A stretch of 64,000 bases of DNA, taken from NCBI RefSeq assembly GCF_039543825.1, contig NZ_BAABKM010000002.1:2512133-2576132 (forward strand). The letters are read 5' to 3'. The stretch comes from Nocardioides conyzicola (GTDB taxonomy: Bacteria; Actinomycetota; Actinomycetes; Propionibacteriales; Nocardioidaceae). Below the pieces are notes generated by a model, which saw nothing but the letters and a program-made list of their open reading frames with translations, was not told the origin of the DNA and ran no database searches. Positions 25,406-33,637 of this stretch are shown here, piece by piece; the first letter of the stretch is position 1; the number at the start of each line of letters is the position of its first letter. The position numbers and the translations under genes are program-made.

Positions 25406-27046
25406 CTACGCCGGCAGGTCCTCCGCGTCCACGATCCGGTAGGCGTAGCCCTGCTCGGCGAGGAACCGCTGCCGGTTCTGGGCGAACTCGGCGTCGACGG
25501 TGTCGCGGGAGACGATCGTGTAGAAGTGAGCGGTCTTGCCCTCGGACTTCGGGCGGAGCAGCCGGCCGAGGCGCTGCGCCTCCTCCTGGCGGGACCCGAA
25601 CGAACCGGACACCTGGATGGCGACCTCGGCCGAGGGCAGGTCGATGGAGAAGTTCGCGACCTTGGAGACGACGAGCAGCCCGACCTCGCCGGAGCGGAAC
25701 GCGTCGAAGAGCCGCTGCCGCTCCTTGACCGGCGTCTCGCCCTTGATGACCGGGGCGTCGAGCGCGAGCGCGAGCTCGTCGAGCTGGTCGATGTACTGCC
25801 CGATCACCAGCGTCGGCTGGCCCGGGTGCTGCGCGACGAGGTCGCGGACGACGTCGATCTTGTGGTGCGTGCAGGACGCGAGGCGGTAGCGCTCCTCGGG
25901 CTCGGCGGTCGCGTACGTCAGCCGCTCGGACGACGGCAGCGTCACCCGCACCTCGACGCAGTCGGCGGGCGCGATCCAGCCCTGGGACTCGATGTCCTTC
26001 CACGGGGCGTCGTACCGCTTCGGGCCGATCAGCGAGAAGACGTCGCCCTCGCGGCCGTCCTCGCGCACCAGCGTCGCGGTCAGCCCGAGCCGGCGGCGGG
26101 CCTGCAGGTTGGCGGTCATCCGGAAGATCGGCGCGGGCAGCAGGTGCACCTCGTCGTACACGATCAGGCCCCAGTCGCGGGCGTCCAGGAGCTCGAGGTG
26201 CGAGTAGACGCCCTTCCGCTTGGTCGTCAGCACCTGGTACGTCGCGATCGTGACCGGTCGGACCTCCTTGACGGAGCCGGAGTACTCGCCGATCTCCTCC
26301 TCGGTCAGGGAGGTACGGCGCATCAGCTCGTCCTTCCACTGGCGCGCCGAGACGGTGTTGGTGACGAGGATCAGGGTGGTCGCCTTGGCCTCGGCCATCG
26401 CGGCCGCACCGACCAGGGTCTTGCCGGCGCCGCAGGGGAGCACGACGACGCCGGAGCCGCCGTGCCAGAAGGAGTCCACGGCCTCGCGCTGGTAGGCGCG
26501 CAGCTGCCACTCGGTCTCGTCGAGGAAGATCGGGTGGGCCTCGCCGTCGACGTACCCGGCGAAGTCCTCGGCCGGCCAGCCCAGCTTGAGCAGCGCCTGC
26601 TTGAGGTTGCCCCGCTCGGACGCATGCACGACGACGGTGTCGTCGTCGACGCGCTCGCCGAGCATGCCCGCGATCTTCTTGGCGCGGAGCACCTCCTCCA
26701 GGACCGGGCGGTCGTTGGAGACCAGCACCAGGCCGTGGATCGGGTTCTTCTCGAGCCGCAGCCGCCCGTAGCGGGCCATCGTCTCGGCGACGTCGACCAG
26801 CAGCGCGTGCGGGACGGCGTACCGGCTGAACTCCAGCAGCGTGTCGACGACCTGCTCGGCGTCGTGTCCGGCGGCGCGGGCGTTCCACAGGCCCAGCGGC
26901 GTCAGCCGGTAGGTGTGCACGTGCTCGGGGGAGCGCTCGAGCTCGGCGAACGGCGCGATCGCCTTGCGGCACTCCACCGCGCGCTCGTGGTCGATCTCGA
27001 GCAGCAGCGTCTTGTCGGACTGGACGATCAGGGGGCCGTCATTCAC
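25406..27046 (-). CDS. XPB/Ssl2-type DNA repair helicase
   Basis: A 546-residue superfamily 2 helicase like the bacterial XPB of mycobacteria. An N-terminal damage-recognition-like region precedes the helicase core: Walker A in VVVLPCGAGKTLVGAA, DEVH box in VYDEVHLLPA, motif III in GLTATLVRED, and motif VI in SGSFGSRQEEAQRLGRLLRPK. It unwinds DNA 3' to 5' using ATP. Its role in bacterial repair is still debated. GTG start at 27046 has TAGGCT 6 bases upstream. Length is normal for bacterial XPB (about 550). Confidence 0.93.
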   Translation of the reverse strand: MNDGPLIVQSDKTLLLEIDHERAVECRKAIAPFAELERSPEHVHTYRLTPLGLWNARAAGHDAEQVVDTLLEFSRYAVPHALLVDVAETMARYGRLRLEKNPIHGLVLVSNDRPVLEEVLRAKKIAGMLGERVDDDTVVVHASERGNLKQALLKLGWPAEDFAGYVDGEAHPIFLDETEWQLRAYQREAVDSFWHGGSGVVVLPCGAGKTLVGAAAMAEAKATTLILVTNTVSARQWKDELMRRTSLTEEEIGEYSGSVKEVRPVTIATYQVLTTKRKGVYSHLELLDARDWGLIVYDEVHLLPAPIFRMTANLQARRRLGLTATLVREDGREGDVFSLIGPKRYDAPWKDIESQGWIAPADCVEVRVTLPSSERLTYATAEPEERYRLASCTHHKIDVVRDLVAQHPGQPTLVIGQYIDQLDELALALDAPVIKGETPVKERQRLFDAFRSGEVGLLVVSKVANFSIDLPSAEVAIQVSGSFGSRQEEAQRLGRLLRPKSEGKTAHFYTIVSRDTVDAEFAQNRQRFLAEQGYAYRIVDAEDLPA

Positions 27047-27052
27047 CGGGCA

Positions 27053-27058
27053 AGCCTA
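27053..27058 (-). promoter_or_regulatory. -10 element of the XPB gene (leaderless)
   Basis: On the minus strand TAGGCT ends 6 bases before the GTG at 27046. Confidence 0.55.
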
Positions 27059-27074
27059 CGGACCGGGCGAAGCC

Positions 27075-27479
27075 TCAGGCGTAGAGGCAGAAGGGGTGGC
27101 CGTCGGGGTCCAGCATCACCCGCACGGTGTCCTGCGGCTGGAACTCCGCGGGCGTCGCCCCGAGCTCGACCGCGTGGGCCACGGCGGCCTCGAGGTCCTC
27201 CACCTCGAAGTCGAGGTGCAGCTGCTGCTGCGGCTGGAAGAGCGTCGAGGGCCAGACCGGCGCGATGTGCTGTGCGTTGAGGTGGAAGGCGAGGTAGGCG
27301 ACGCCGTCGGGCGCGCTCAGCGTCACCCAGTCCTCGTCGTCGTTCGCGATCTCCCACTCGAGCAGGTCGGCGTAGAAGCGGCCGAGCTGCCGCGGCGTAC
27401 GCGAGTCGAGGACCACGCCCCAGTAGTCCTTGCGGGCCGACCGGTCCGGGCTGGTGTCGTGCGTGATCCGTCCGCGCAT
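27075..27479 (-). CDS. VOC (glyoxalase/bleomycin-resistance) family protein
   Basis: A 134-residue two-repeat VOC domain protein. Strand-helix patterns DYWGVVLDSRTPRQLGRFYADLLEW and LHLDFEVEDLEAAVAHAVELGA with a C-terminal VMLDPDGHPFCLY are typical. Metal ligands are only partly conserved, so substrate and reaction are not clear. The ATG at 27479 has TACGGT 7 bases upstream. The 90-bp palindrome at 27503-27592 begins 10 bases further up and would cover its -35 region. It is 28 bases from the XPB gene on the same strand but both have their own -10. Confidence 0.82.
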   Translation of the reverse strand: MRGRITHDTSPDRSARKDYWGVVLDSRTPRQLGRFYADLLEWEIANDDEDWVTLSAPDGVAYLAFHLNAQHIAPVWPSTLFQPQQQLHLDFEVEDLEAAVAHAVELGATPAEFQPQDTVRVMLDPDGHPFCLYA

Positions 27480-27486
27480 GCGCCAC

Positions 27487-27492
27487 ACCGTA
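27487..27492 (-). promoter_or_regulatory. -10 element of the VOC gene (leaderless)
   Basis: On the minus strand TACGGT ends 7 bases before the ATG at 27479. Confidence 0.5.
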
Positions 27493-27502
27493 CGTCAGCG
27501 GC

Positions 27503-27592
27503 GAGTTTCATCGGTCGGCCGATGAAACTCACGCTGGGACGACAAAGCTTCATCGTCCAAGCGTGAGTTTTGTCGGTCAGCCGATGAAACTC
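27503..27592. repeat. 90-bp nested palindrome between CGNR and VOC genes
   Basis: The whole is an inverted repeat centred on AAGCTT (27545-27550), with 37 of 45 positions pairing by eye. Seven of the eight mismatches are transitions. Each half also holds its own smaller hairpin with arms GAGTTTCATCGG and CCGATGAAACTC (27503-27530 is perfect; the other at 27565-27592 is slightly diverged). The right end encodes the last residues and stop codon of the CGNR gene. Confidence 0.85.
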
Positions 27593-28122
27593 CCGGCCCG
27601 CTCAGCCTCGGCCCGGCGCCGGGCGCGGTACGCCGCGACGTTGGAGCGCGACGAGCAGCGGTCGGAGCAGTAGCGCCGCGACCTGTTGGGGGAGGCGTCG
27701 ACGAAGGCGTTGGTGCACGGTGCCGACGAGCAGACCCCGAGCCGGTCCGCGCCGAGGTCGCAGACCAGCGTCGACAGGCCGAGCAGGGACTCGCCGACGA
27801 CCTGCTCGGCGACGCTGCCCGACCCCGTCCAGACGTGCAGGTGCAGGTGCTGGGCGTCGTGGTCGGAGATCTGCGGGGTGATCGGGTGCCGCGCGAGGAG
27901 CTCGTTGAGGCCGGCGACGACCGCGGGCACGTCCCCCGACTCACCCGCGTCGAACACCGGTCGCAGCTCGCGCTGGAGCTTGCGCAGCAGCATGCAGTCC
28001 CGGTCGACGGCCCGCTCCTGCAGCCCCGGCCGTCCGTCGAGGTAGGCCACCAGGCCGTCGACCTCGGAGAGGTCCGCGTTGAGCAGCGCAGCCGCCGCCT
28101 CGGCGTACCGGATGAAGTCCAC
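27577..28122 (-). CDS. CGNR zinc-finger (ABATE) domain protein
   Basis: A 181-residue protein. The N-terminal ABATE domain is helical (LLRKLQRELRPVFDAGESGDVPAVVAGLNELL) and the C-terminal CGNR-type zinc finger has C-x4-C, then SRRYCSDRCSSRSNVAAYRARRR. The usual CGNR is CSSRSN here. Members are thought to be stress-induced transcription regulators. GTG start at 28122 has TAAGGT 6 bases upstream. Its last residues, GSFIG, are encoded inside the 90-bp palindrome, which suggests the palindrome replaced or extended the original gene end. Confidence 0.85.
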   Translation of the reverse strand: MDFIRYAEAAAALLNADLSEVDGLVAYLDGRPGLQERAVDRDCMLLRKLQRELRPVFDAGESGDVPAVVAGLNELLARHPITPQISDHDAQHLHLHVWTGSGSVAEQVVGESLLGLSTLVCDLGADRLGVCSSAPCTNAFVDASPNRSRRYCSDRCSSRSNVAAYRARRRAEAERAGSFIG

Positions 28123-28128
28123 GATTCA

Positions 28129-28134
28129 ACCTTA
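28129..28134 (-). promoter_or_regulatory. -10 element of the CGNR gene (leaderless)
   Basis: On the minus strand TAAGGT ends 6 bases before the GTG at 28122. Confidence 0.5.
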
Positions 28135-30402
28135 CCGACCGGGTGGCAGCGGGCGGACCGTCGTGATCCGGTGCACCGCGAAGGTGCGTACGTCGTCGCT
28201 GCGGTGGTCGTGCGCGGTGAGGCTGCCGCCGTCGAGCGAGCGCGGGTCCACGACCCGCTCGGAGCTGGCGCCCTGGTTGTCGACGTACCCGATCACCACG
28301 GTGCGCCCGGTCTCGATCGCCTCGCGCAGGGCGGCCATCGACCCGCTCGGGGTCAGCCGGTCGGCAGGTGCGGCGGGTCGGGTGGTCTCGGCCCGGTCGC
28401 CGGCCCGGATCGCGGCGACGACCTGGCTGGCGAGCGCGGTCTCGCGGGCGCTGCGCTGGGCCCGGCCGCGGTGCTCCTTCGGCGTACGGGCGCGGAGCAC
28501 GTCGGCGCGGGCGACGTGGACGGTGCCGTCGGGCGACTCGACGACGGGCGCGACACCGAGGTCGCGCAGCCGCGGCAGCAGCACGTCGAGCGGCGTGGTG
28601 CTGATCAGGACGGTGGGGGCCAGCCGCCGCAGCCCCAGCGAGGCTGCCTTGGGGTGGTGCAGCAGCTCCGCCAGCGCGGCCTCGTCGTCCGCGCGCAGGA
28701 AGGCCTCGGCGTGGCCCACGCGGACCGAGCCGAAGGTGCGGGCGGTGTCGTCGACCAGGTAGGTGAGCGGCTGCGGCACCGGCGTCCGCGAGACCGACGC
28801 GACGAACTCGTGCACCTCCACCGCCGACCAGCCGGTGTCCAGAGCCCGGCGCACGGAGCCCGGCGTGAACCGGTAGACCGTCGCCCCGCCGCGCGACTCG
28901 ACGTCCGCGACGAGCTGCAGCCGCCGGGCCAGCTGCGACTCCAGCGGCCCCGGCGCCACGGCCGTGAGGTCGGCCTGGAGCAGCACGTGGTCCACGGGTT
29001 CGGGGAGCAGCGCCGCCAGACCCGCCGTCGCGGCCGCGCGGTCACCGGCCACGAACGCGCGGGCGTACGACGACAGGCCGCCCAGTGCCGCGACGCCCAG
29101 GGACGTGGCCTCCTCGACCGCCCACACCACCTGGTCGGCGCGGGTGCGGGGACGGCGGGGGCGCAGCCACTCGACGCGGGACCGCAGCGACGGCACGCCC
29201 GTGCCCGTGGCCAGGACGGTGCCCGGCGGCAGCTCGGCGACCACCGCGAGCGTCACCGTGCGCGTCTCGACCTGGTGCACGCCGGAGAGCTCGGGCGCGA
29301 GCGCGTTCCAGGTCTTGCCGGCCGGGTCGCGGGAGCCGACCAGGCCGGGCAGCCGCGGGCTGTCCCACCAGGCGGCGACCAGGGCCAGCCAGCGCTCGGC
29401 GGTCGGCTTGGCGGTCCAGGTGTCGAAGGCGTCGGTGGGGATCCAGCGCGGCGACCCGTCGGGCCCGGCGGCCGTGGAGAGGAGCCCCGCGACCGCGACC
29501 ACCTCGACCAGGAGCGCCGCGGTCGCCTCGTCGACGTGCAGCTCGGTCGTCAGCGCGCGCAGGTCGCGCACCCCGAGGCCGCCGTTGCGCAGGGCGGCCG
29601 GTGGACGGGTGCTCCACTCGTCGAGCATCAGCTCCACCCGGCGTACGGTCTCGAACGCCGCGCCCGCGGCCGCCCGGTCGACGATGTCCTGGGACCGCTC
29701 GGAGGTCGCCAGCTCGGGCGGCTCGTCCGCGGCGTACGTCGTGGTGTGGCCGCCGCGCAGCGCCAGGCCGACCTCCCCCGGCAGCACCACGCCGCCACCG
29801 GTGCGCGGCACCAGCAGGCGGTGGGCCAGGAGCTCCTCCGCCGGCGTCGTCGCGTCCTCCGGCAGCAGCGTGTGCCGGGAGGCGACGGTCGTCGCCGCCC
29901 CGCCGGAGTCGAGGACGTGCTCGAGCATCGCCCGGGCGGCCGGGGAGAGCTCGGCGAGGCGACGCCCGACCTCGGCGGCCGGCAGCGGGTCGGCCGAGAC
30001 CGGTCGCAGGCCGCTGACCCCGGGCGTTCCCGGCGTCAACGCCTCGGCCACCGTCGTCAGGGCGCGCAGGCCCTGCGGGCTCTCCCAGGCGAGCGCGAGG
30101 TCCAGCAGACGGTCGAGCGCGGAGCGCACCGCGGCCGGGTCGCCGTTGACCGCGTCCACCAGGTCGTCGGCACTGGTTTGGCCGACGACGACGAGGGCAT
30201 CAAGGACACAGAGCTCGAGCCGGTTCAGCTGGTCGAGCGCGCGCAGGACAGAAGACCGGGTGGCCGCACGGGATGCGAGCTGACCGGAGTCATGAGGTGC
30301 TGGAGAAGCGAGATCGGGGCGTTCGTGGAGCAGACGGGACAGTCGTTCGACCGACCAGGCACGGAGCTGGTCGGCGAGCGTGCGGTACGCCGTCGTGGAC
30401 AT
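28132..30402 (-). CDS. Helicase-associated domain protein (actinobacterial)
   Basis: A 756-residue protein of a family found next to or near the XPB helicase gene in actinobacteria and annotated as helicase C-terminal or helicase-associated domain protein. Several winged-helix-like helical stretches are seen (RTLADQLRAWSVERLSRLL, TALAELLHHPKAASLGLRRL). The C-terminal 90 residues resemble a WYL-type beta domain (VVIGYVDNQGASSERVVDPRSL, FAVHRITTVRPL). No Walker motifs are present. A role with XPB in DNA repair is inference. ATG at 30402 has TAGCGT 7 bases upstream. GGGAGGG abuts it. Confidence 0.82.
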   Translation of the reverse strand: MSTTAYRTLADQLRAWSVERLSRLLHERPDLASPAPHDSGQLASRAATRSSVLRALDQLNRLELCVLDALVVVGQTSADDLVDAVNGDPAAVRSALDRLLDLALAWESPQGLRALTTVAEALTPGTPGVSGLRPVSADPLPAAEVGRRLAELSPAARAMLEHVLDSGGAATTVASRHTLLPEDATTPAEELLAHRLLVPRTGGGVVLPGEVGLALRGGHTTTYAADEPPELATSERSQDIVDRAAAGAAFETVRRVELMLDEWSTRPPAALRNGGLGVRDLRALTTELHVDEATAALLVEVVAVAGLLSTAAGPDGSPRWIPTDAFDTWTAKPTAERWLALVAAWWDSPRLPGLVGSRDPAGKTWNALAPELSGVHQVETRTVTLAVVAELPPGTVLATGTGVPSLRSRVEWLRPRRPRTRADQVVWAVEEATSLGVAALGGLSSYARAFVAGDRAAATAGLAALLPEPVDHVLLQADLTAVAPGPLESQLARRLQLVADVESRGGATVYRFTPGSVRRALDTGWSAVEVHEFVASVSRTPVPQPLTYLVDDTARTFGSVRVGHAEAFLRADDEAALAELLHHPKAASLGLRRLAPTVLISTTPLDVLLPRLRDLGVAPVVESPDGTVHVARADVLRARTPKEHRGRAQRSARETALASQVVAAIRAGDRAETTRPAAPADRLTPSGSMAALREAIETGRTVVIGYVDNQGASSERVVDPRSLDGGSLTAHDHRSDDVRTFAVHRITTVRPLPPGR

Positions 30403-30409
30403 CCCTCCC

Positions 30410-30415
30410 ACGCTA
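30410..30415 (-). promoter_or_regulatory. -10 element of the helicase-associated gene (leaderless)
   Basis: On the minus strand TAGCGT ends 7 bases before the ATG at 30402. Confidence 0.5.
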
Positions 30416-30435
30416 CCGGGCCGGGTGCAGGACCC

Positions 30436-31365
30436 ACCTGGTCGTTCCGGGGTGGGACGTGGTTCGGCATCTTCGGGCCGCGGGCGACCGTCGTGCTGCC
30501 CCCGACCGAGAAGGACCGGGTCGCGCCGCTGTGGTCACTGGTCGACGACGGCGCCGGCTTCGACGAGACGCTGGACGCCCTGATCTCGGCGGGCCTGCGG
30601 GAGCTGCCGGGATTCGTCCTGGTCAGCGAGGAGGACGACGAGACGCGGGTGGTGATCCGCGGTGCCGCGCAGGTGCACCTCGCGGCCGGCGACGACGTCG
30701 TCCACGTGGTCGGCGACGACACGACGACCTGGGTCGAGCGCAGCGTGCCCGGGGTGACGCGCGTGCGGATCGAGGTCGCCGACGACGTCCCGGAGCCAGG
30801 CGCCGAGGGCGCGCTCGACGGCCTGCTCGACGGTGGACTGGTGCGGCTCGCCGCCGCCGAGCACCCGCCCACGGCCGATGAGGCCGACGAGGTCGTCGTA
30901 CCCCCGCCTGCCGACCACGACGGACTCACCCGCGCGCCGCAGACCGTGCCCGTCGACGTACCGGCTCCTCCGGGCATCCCGGGGCAGGAGCCGGCGCCGC
31001 CGGTCACCGCCCGCCCGGTCGCCCGCCTGGTGCTGCCCGACGGGGAGACCGTCGACGTGGACCGCTCCGTCCTGGTCGGCCGGGCGCCCGAGGCCAGCCG
31101 GATCGTCACCGACGGCGCCCCGCGTCTCGTGGCCGTCGCGAGCCCGCACCAGGAGGTGTCCTCGACCCACCTCGAGGTGCGCCCGGGCTCGGGAGCGGAC
31201 CACGGCCTGGCCGTCGCCACCGACCTCGGCTCGACCAACGGCTCGGTCGTCGTCCAGCCGGGCCTCCCGCCGGAGGAGCTCCGCCCCGGCGTCACCGTCC
31301 AGCTCGTCCCCGGTGCGCTCGTCGACCTCGGCGACGGCGTGACGATCGAGGTCGTCGACGCGTGA
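30436..31365 (+). CDS. FHA-domain protein, start codon unresolved
   Basis: The coding frame is clear from about TWSFRGGTWFGIFG, a conserved N-terminus of actinobacterial FHA proteins, through a C-terminal forkhead-associated domain (RSVLVGRAPEASR, HQEVSSTHLEVR, DLGSTNGSVV) that binds phosphothreonine. But no in-frame ATG, GTG or TTG lies just before it. A GTG at 30425 would fit if one extra C were present in the following CCC run (VQDPTWSF). In-frame choices are ATG 30292, which overlaps the divergent gene, or GTG 30493, which loses the conserved start. A sequencing error or mutation is possible. The stop overlaps the next gene. Confidence 0.75.
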   Translation, partial: TWSFRGGTWFGIFGPRATVVLPPTEKDRVAPLWSLVDDGAGFDETLDALISAGLRELPGFVLVSEEDDETRVVIRGAAQVHLAAGDDVVHVVGDDTTTWVERSVPGVTRVRIEVADDVPEPGAEGALDGLLDGGLVRLAAAEHPPTADEADEVVVPPPADHDGLTRAPQTVPVDVPAPPGIPGQEPAPPVTARPVARLVLPDGETVDVDRSVLVGRAPEASRIVTDGAPRLVAVASPHQEVSSTHLEVRPGSGADHGLAVATDLGSTNGSVVVQPGLPPEELRPGVTVQLVPGALVDLGDGVTIEVVDA

Positions 31366-32555
31366 CCGGCCGGACCACCCCGCTGACTCCGGTCGCTGAC
31401 CTCGACCGACGGTTCTACGCCTTCGCCATCGACCGGTCCATCGCCTGGGGCATCGACGCCGCCGCCGCGGTCGTCCTCGTCCAGCTGCTCATCGAGCCCG
31501 GCAACGTCTGGGCCGGCGTCGCCGCGATCGCCGGCGTGGTCGTCCTCGTCGCCGTCGTCTTCTCGGTCGTGCTCGGCGTGACCGGCAGCTCGCCCGGCAT
31601 GGCCATCTCCGCGATCCGCGTGGTGCGGGAGGGGGCCGGTACGCCGATCGGGGTCCGCGCCGCCCTGCTGCGCCAGCTGGTCCTCGGGGTCGCCGCGCTG
31701 CCGACGCTCGGGCTCGGCGTCGCCACCCTCGCGTGGACCGCTGTCATGGACGCCGGCGGCCGCCGGCGCGGCTGGCACGACCACGTCGCCCACTCCGTCG
31801 TGGTCGACGTCCGGCCGGCGCCCGAGGAGGCGCCCGAGCCGGAGGCCGCGCCCCACCAGATCGTCAACCTCACCGCCCTGCGGCTGGTCCCCGCGCCCGC
31901 GCCCACCGCGGTGAGCGCCACCACCCGGATCCGGCCGCCGACCGCACCGCCGCCGACCACCCCTCCCGCGGCAGCCCCGGCACCCCCGGAGGTGACCCCG
32001 GCAGCTCCGGCAGCCGCGCCGCCGGTCGAGCCGGCGGTCGAGCCGCCCGCCCCGCGGCATGCCGCCCCGGCCCCTGCCCCCGCGCCCGCCCCGGCCCCGG
32101 AGGTCCCGGCGGTCGCCGAGGCCCCGGCCCCCTCGCGCCGGCAGCTCGGCTACCCGCTGGTGCCGGAGCCCCGCCCCGACGCGGAGCCGACCGCCGGCAG
32201 CCACGTCGCCCGCCGGGCTGCCGCGCGCTGGCGCGTCAGCTTCGACACGGGGGAGTCCTTCGTCGTCGACGGGCTCGCCCTGGTCGGTCGCCGCCCGGCG
32301 GCCCACAACGGCGAGCAGGTGCGCCACCTCGTGGAGCTGGCCTCGTCCGACATGTCGCTGTCCAAGACCCACGCCCAGTTCCAGGTCGCCGCCGACGGCG
32401 CCCTGGTGGTGATGGACCGTGGGTCGACCAACGGCTCGTTCCTGGTCCGGCAGGGCGTGCCCCGCGGCCTGCCCGCGGGCAAGGCGGCGACCCTGATCGA
32501 CGGTGACCACGTGCGCTTCGGCGACCGCGAGATGACCGTCGTACGCGAGGGCTGA
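31362..32555 (+). CDS. RDD-family membrane protein with a C-terminal FHA domain
   Basis: A 397-residue membrane protein. Residues about 12-150 are an RDD domain with three membrane helices, starting DRRFYAFAIDRSIAWGIDAA and ending GWHDHVAHSVVVD. Residues about 170-290 are a long low-complexity Pro/Ala linker. The C-terminal FHA domain has VGRRPAAHNGEQ, DMSLSKTHAQFQ and DRGSTNGSFLV. It probably docks phosphothreonine proteins at the membrane, as in Ser/Thr-kinase or type VII secretion-linked systems, though no kinase is in the window. GTG start overlaps the stop of the upstream FHA gene, so the two are coupled. Confidence 0.88.
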   Translation: MTGRTTPLTPVADLDRRFYAFAIDRSIAWGIDAAAAVVLVQLLIEPGNVWAGVAAIAGVVVLVAVVFSVVLGVTGSSPGMAISAIRVVREGAGTPIGVRAALLRQLVLGVAALPTLGLGVATLAWTAVMDAGGRRRGWHDHVAHSVVVDVRPAPEEAPEPEAAPHQIVNLTALRLVPAPAPTAVSATTRIRPPTAPPPTTPPAAAPAPPEVTPAAPAAAPPVEPAVEPPAPRHAAPAPAPAPAPAPEVPAVAEAPAPSRRQLGYPLVPEPRPDAEPTAGSHVARRAAARWRVSFDTGESFVVDGLALVGRRPAAHNGEQVRHLVELASSDMSLSKTHAQFQVAADGALVVMDRGSTNGSFLVRQGVPRGLPAGKAATLIDGDHVRFGDREMTVVREG

Positions 32556-32562
32556 TCGCGAC

Positions 32563-32568
32563 TAGATT
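32563..32568 (+). promoter_or_regulatory. -10 element of the SRPBCC gene (leaderless)
   Basis: TAGATT ends 6 bases before the ATG at 32575. Confidence 0.55.
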
Positions 32569-32574
32569 GCCGCC

Positions 32575-32985
32575 ATGACCTTCGAGTACGAGCTCTCCGT
32601 CCCGACCACCGCGAGCCCCGCCGACGTGTGGGCCCTGTGGAGCGACATCGGCAGCTGGCACGCCTGGGACCCCGCCGTGGAGCGGGTCGCCATGGAGGGG
32701 CACTTCGCCGAGGGTGCAGCGGGCACGATGTCGTTGGTGGGCGGGATCGAGGCGCCGTTCGTCCTCGAGATCGTCGAGCCCGGCGCCCGCTTCCTCGACC
32801 GCCTCACGATCGGCGACCTGGTCATCCGGATCGACCACCAGGTGAGCGCGACCGACGGTGGGGCCGAGGTCCTGGTCCGCACGACCGTCGAGGGGCCCGG
32901 CGCCGACGACATCGGCCCGATGGTCACCGGCGACACCCCGAGGGCGCTCGAGGCGCTCACCGGGATGGCCGAGAAGTCGTCCTGA
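32575..32985 (+). CDS. SRPBCC (START-like) family protein
   Basis: A 136-residue helix-grip protein of the polyketide cyclase/SRPBCC superfamily. Features are YELSVPTTASPADVWALWSDIGSWHAWDP at the N-terminus and the C-terminal helix EALTGMAEKSS. Such proteins bind hydrophobic ligands. Function is unknown. The ATG is set by TAGATT 6 bases upstream, not by a ribosome binding site. Confidence 0.82.
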   Translation: MTFEYELSVPTTASPADVWALWSDIGSWHAWDPAVERVAMEGHFAEGAAGTMSLVGGIEAPFVLEIVEPGARFLDRLTIGDLVIRIDHQVSATDGGAEVLVRTTVEGPGADDIGPMVTGDTPRALEALTGMAEKSS

Positions 32986-33052
32986 CCGACCTGTCGTACC
33001 GGCGCCCGCCCGTTCGTGGAGTGGGTGAGACACCCCCACGAGAGGACCCACC

Positions 33053-33607
33053 ATGCGCTCCCTGATCACCACCCACTTCATCTCCCTCGACGGCGTCGCC
33101 GAGGCACCCGGCGGGGAGGAGGGCTACCGCCACGCCGGCTGGACCTTCGACGTCGAGGGCGACCCGGCGCAGTACGAGCGCAAGGGCAGCGAGCAGGACG
33201 AGGCCGGCGCGTTCCTCATGGGCGGCCGCTCCTACGACGCCTTCTCGCAGGTCTGGCCGACCATGGACTACTTCGCCGGCTGGAACGCGATGCCCAAGTA
33301 CGTCGTCTCGAGCACCGTCACCGACCCGCAGTGGGAGAACACCGCCGTGATCTCCTTCGACGAGGTCGCCGGCCTCAAGGAGACCGAGGGTGGGCCGATC
33401 TTCGTGCAGGGCAGCATGCTGCTCACCCAGTCCCTCCTCAAGGCGGGCCTGGTCGACGAGATGCGGCTGATGGTCTTCCCGGTCATCCTGGGCAGTGGCC
33501 GCGGCCCCTTCCCGACCGACGCCGAGGACAAGGTCACGCTCACGCTGGCCGACTCCACGACGTACGCCAACGGGGTGCAGTACCAGGTGCTCCGCACGCA
33601 ACGTTGA
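33053..33607 (+). CDS. Dihydrofolate reductase family protein (RibD C-terminal fold)
   Basis: A 184-residue protein of the RibD C-terminal/YwjB type, related to dihydrofolate reductase. It has ITTHFISLDGVAEAPG, LMGGRSYDAFSQVW, YVVSSTVTD, IFVQGSMLLTQSLLKAGLVDEMRLMVFPVILGSGR and a C-terminal beta strand. NADPH-dependent reduction is expected, but the substrate is unknown. It is not a canonical FolA. ATG at 33053 has GAGAGGA upstream, so it is leadered. Confidence 0.82.
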   Translation: MRSLITTHFISLDGVAEAPGGEEGYRHAGWTFDVEGDPAQYERKGSEQDEAGAFLMGGRSYDAFSQVWPTMDYFAGWNAMPKYVVSSTVTDPQWENTAVISFDEVAGLKETEGGPIFVQGSMLLTQSLLKAGLVDEMRLMVFPVILGSGRGPFPTDAEDKVTLTLADSTTYANGVQYQVLRTQR

Positions 33608-33624
33608 GCCAACGTCGCCCGGCG

Positions 33625-33630
33625 TAGGTT
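33625..33630 (+). promoter_or_regulatory. -10 element of the acyl-CoA synthetase gene (leaderless)
   Basis: TAGGTT ends 7 bases before the ATG at 33638. Confidence 0.5.
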
Positions 33631-33637
33631 CGACCGC

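Noticed and set aside
27835..31365. An 1176-codon frame joined to the FHA gene
   Set aside because: Only the last 310 codons make a real protein. The rest is antisense to CGNR and helicase-associated genes.
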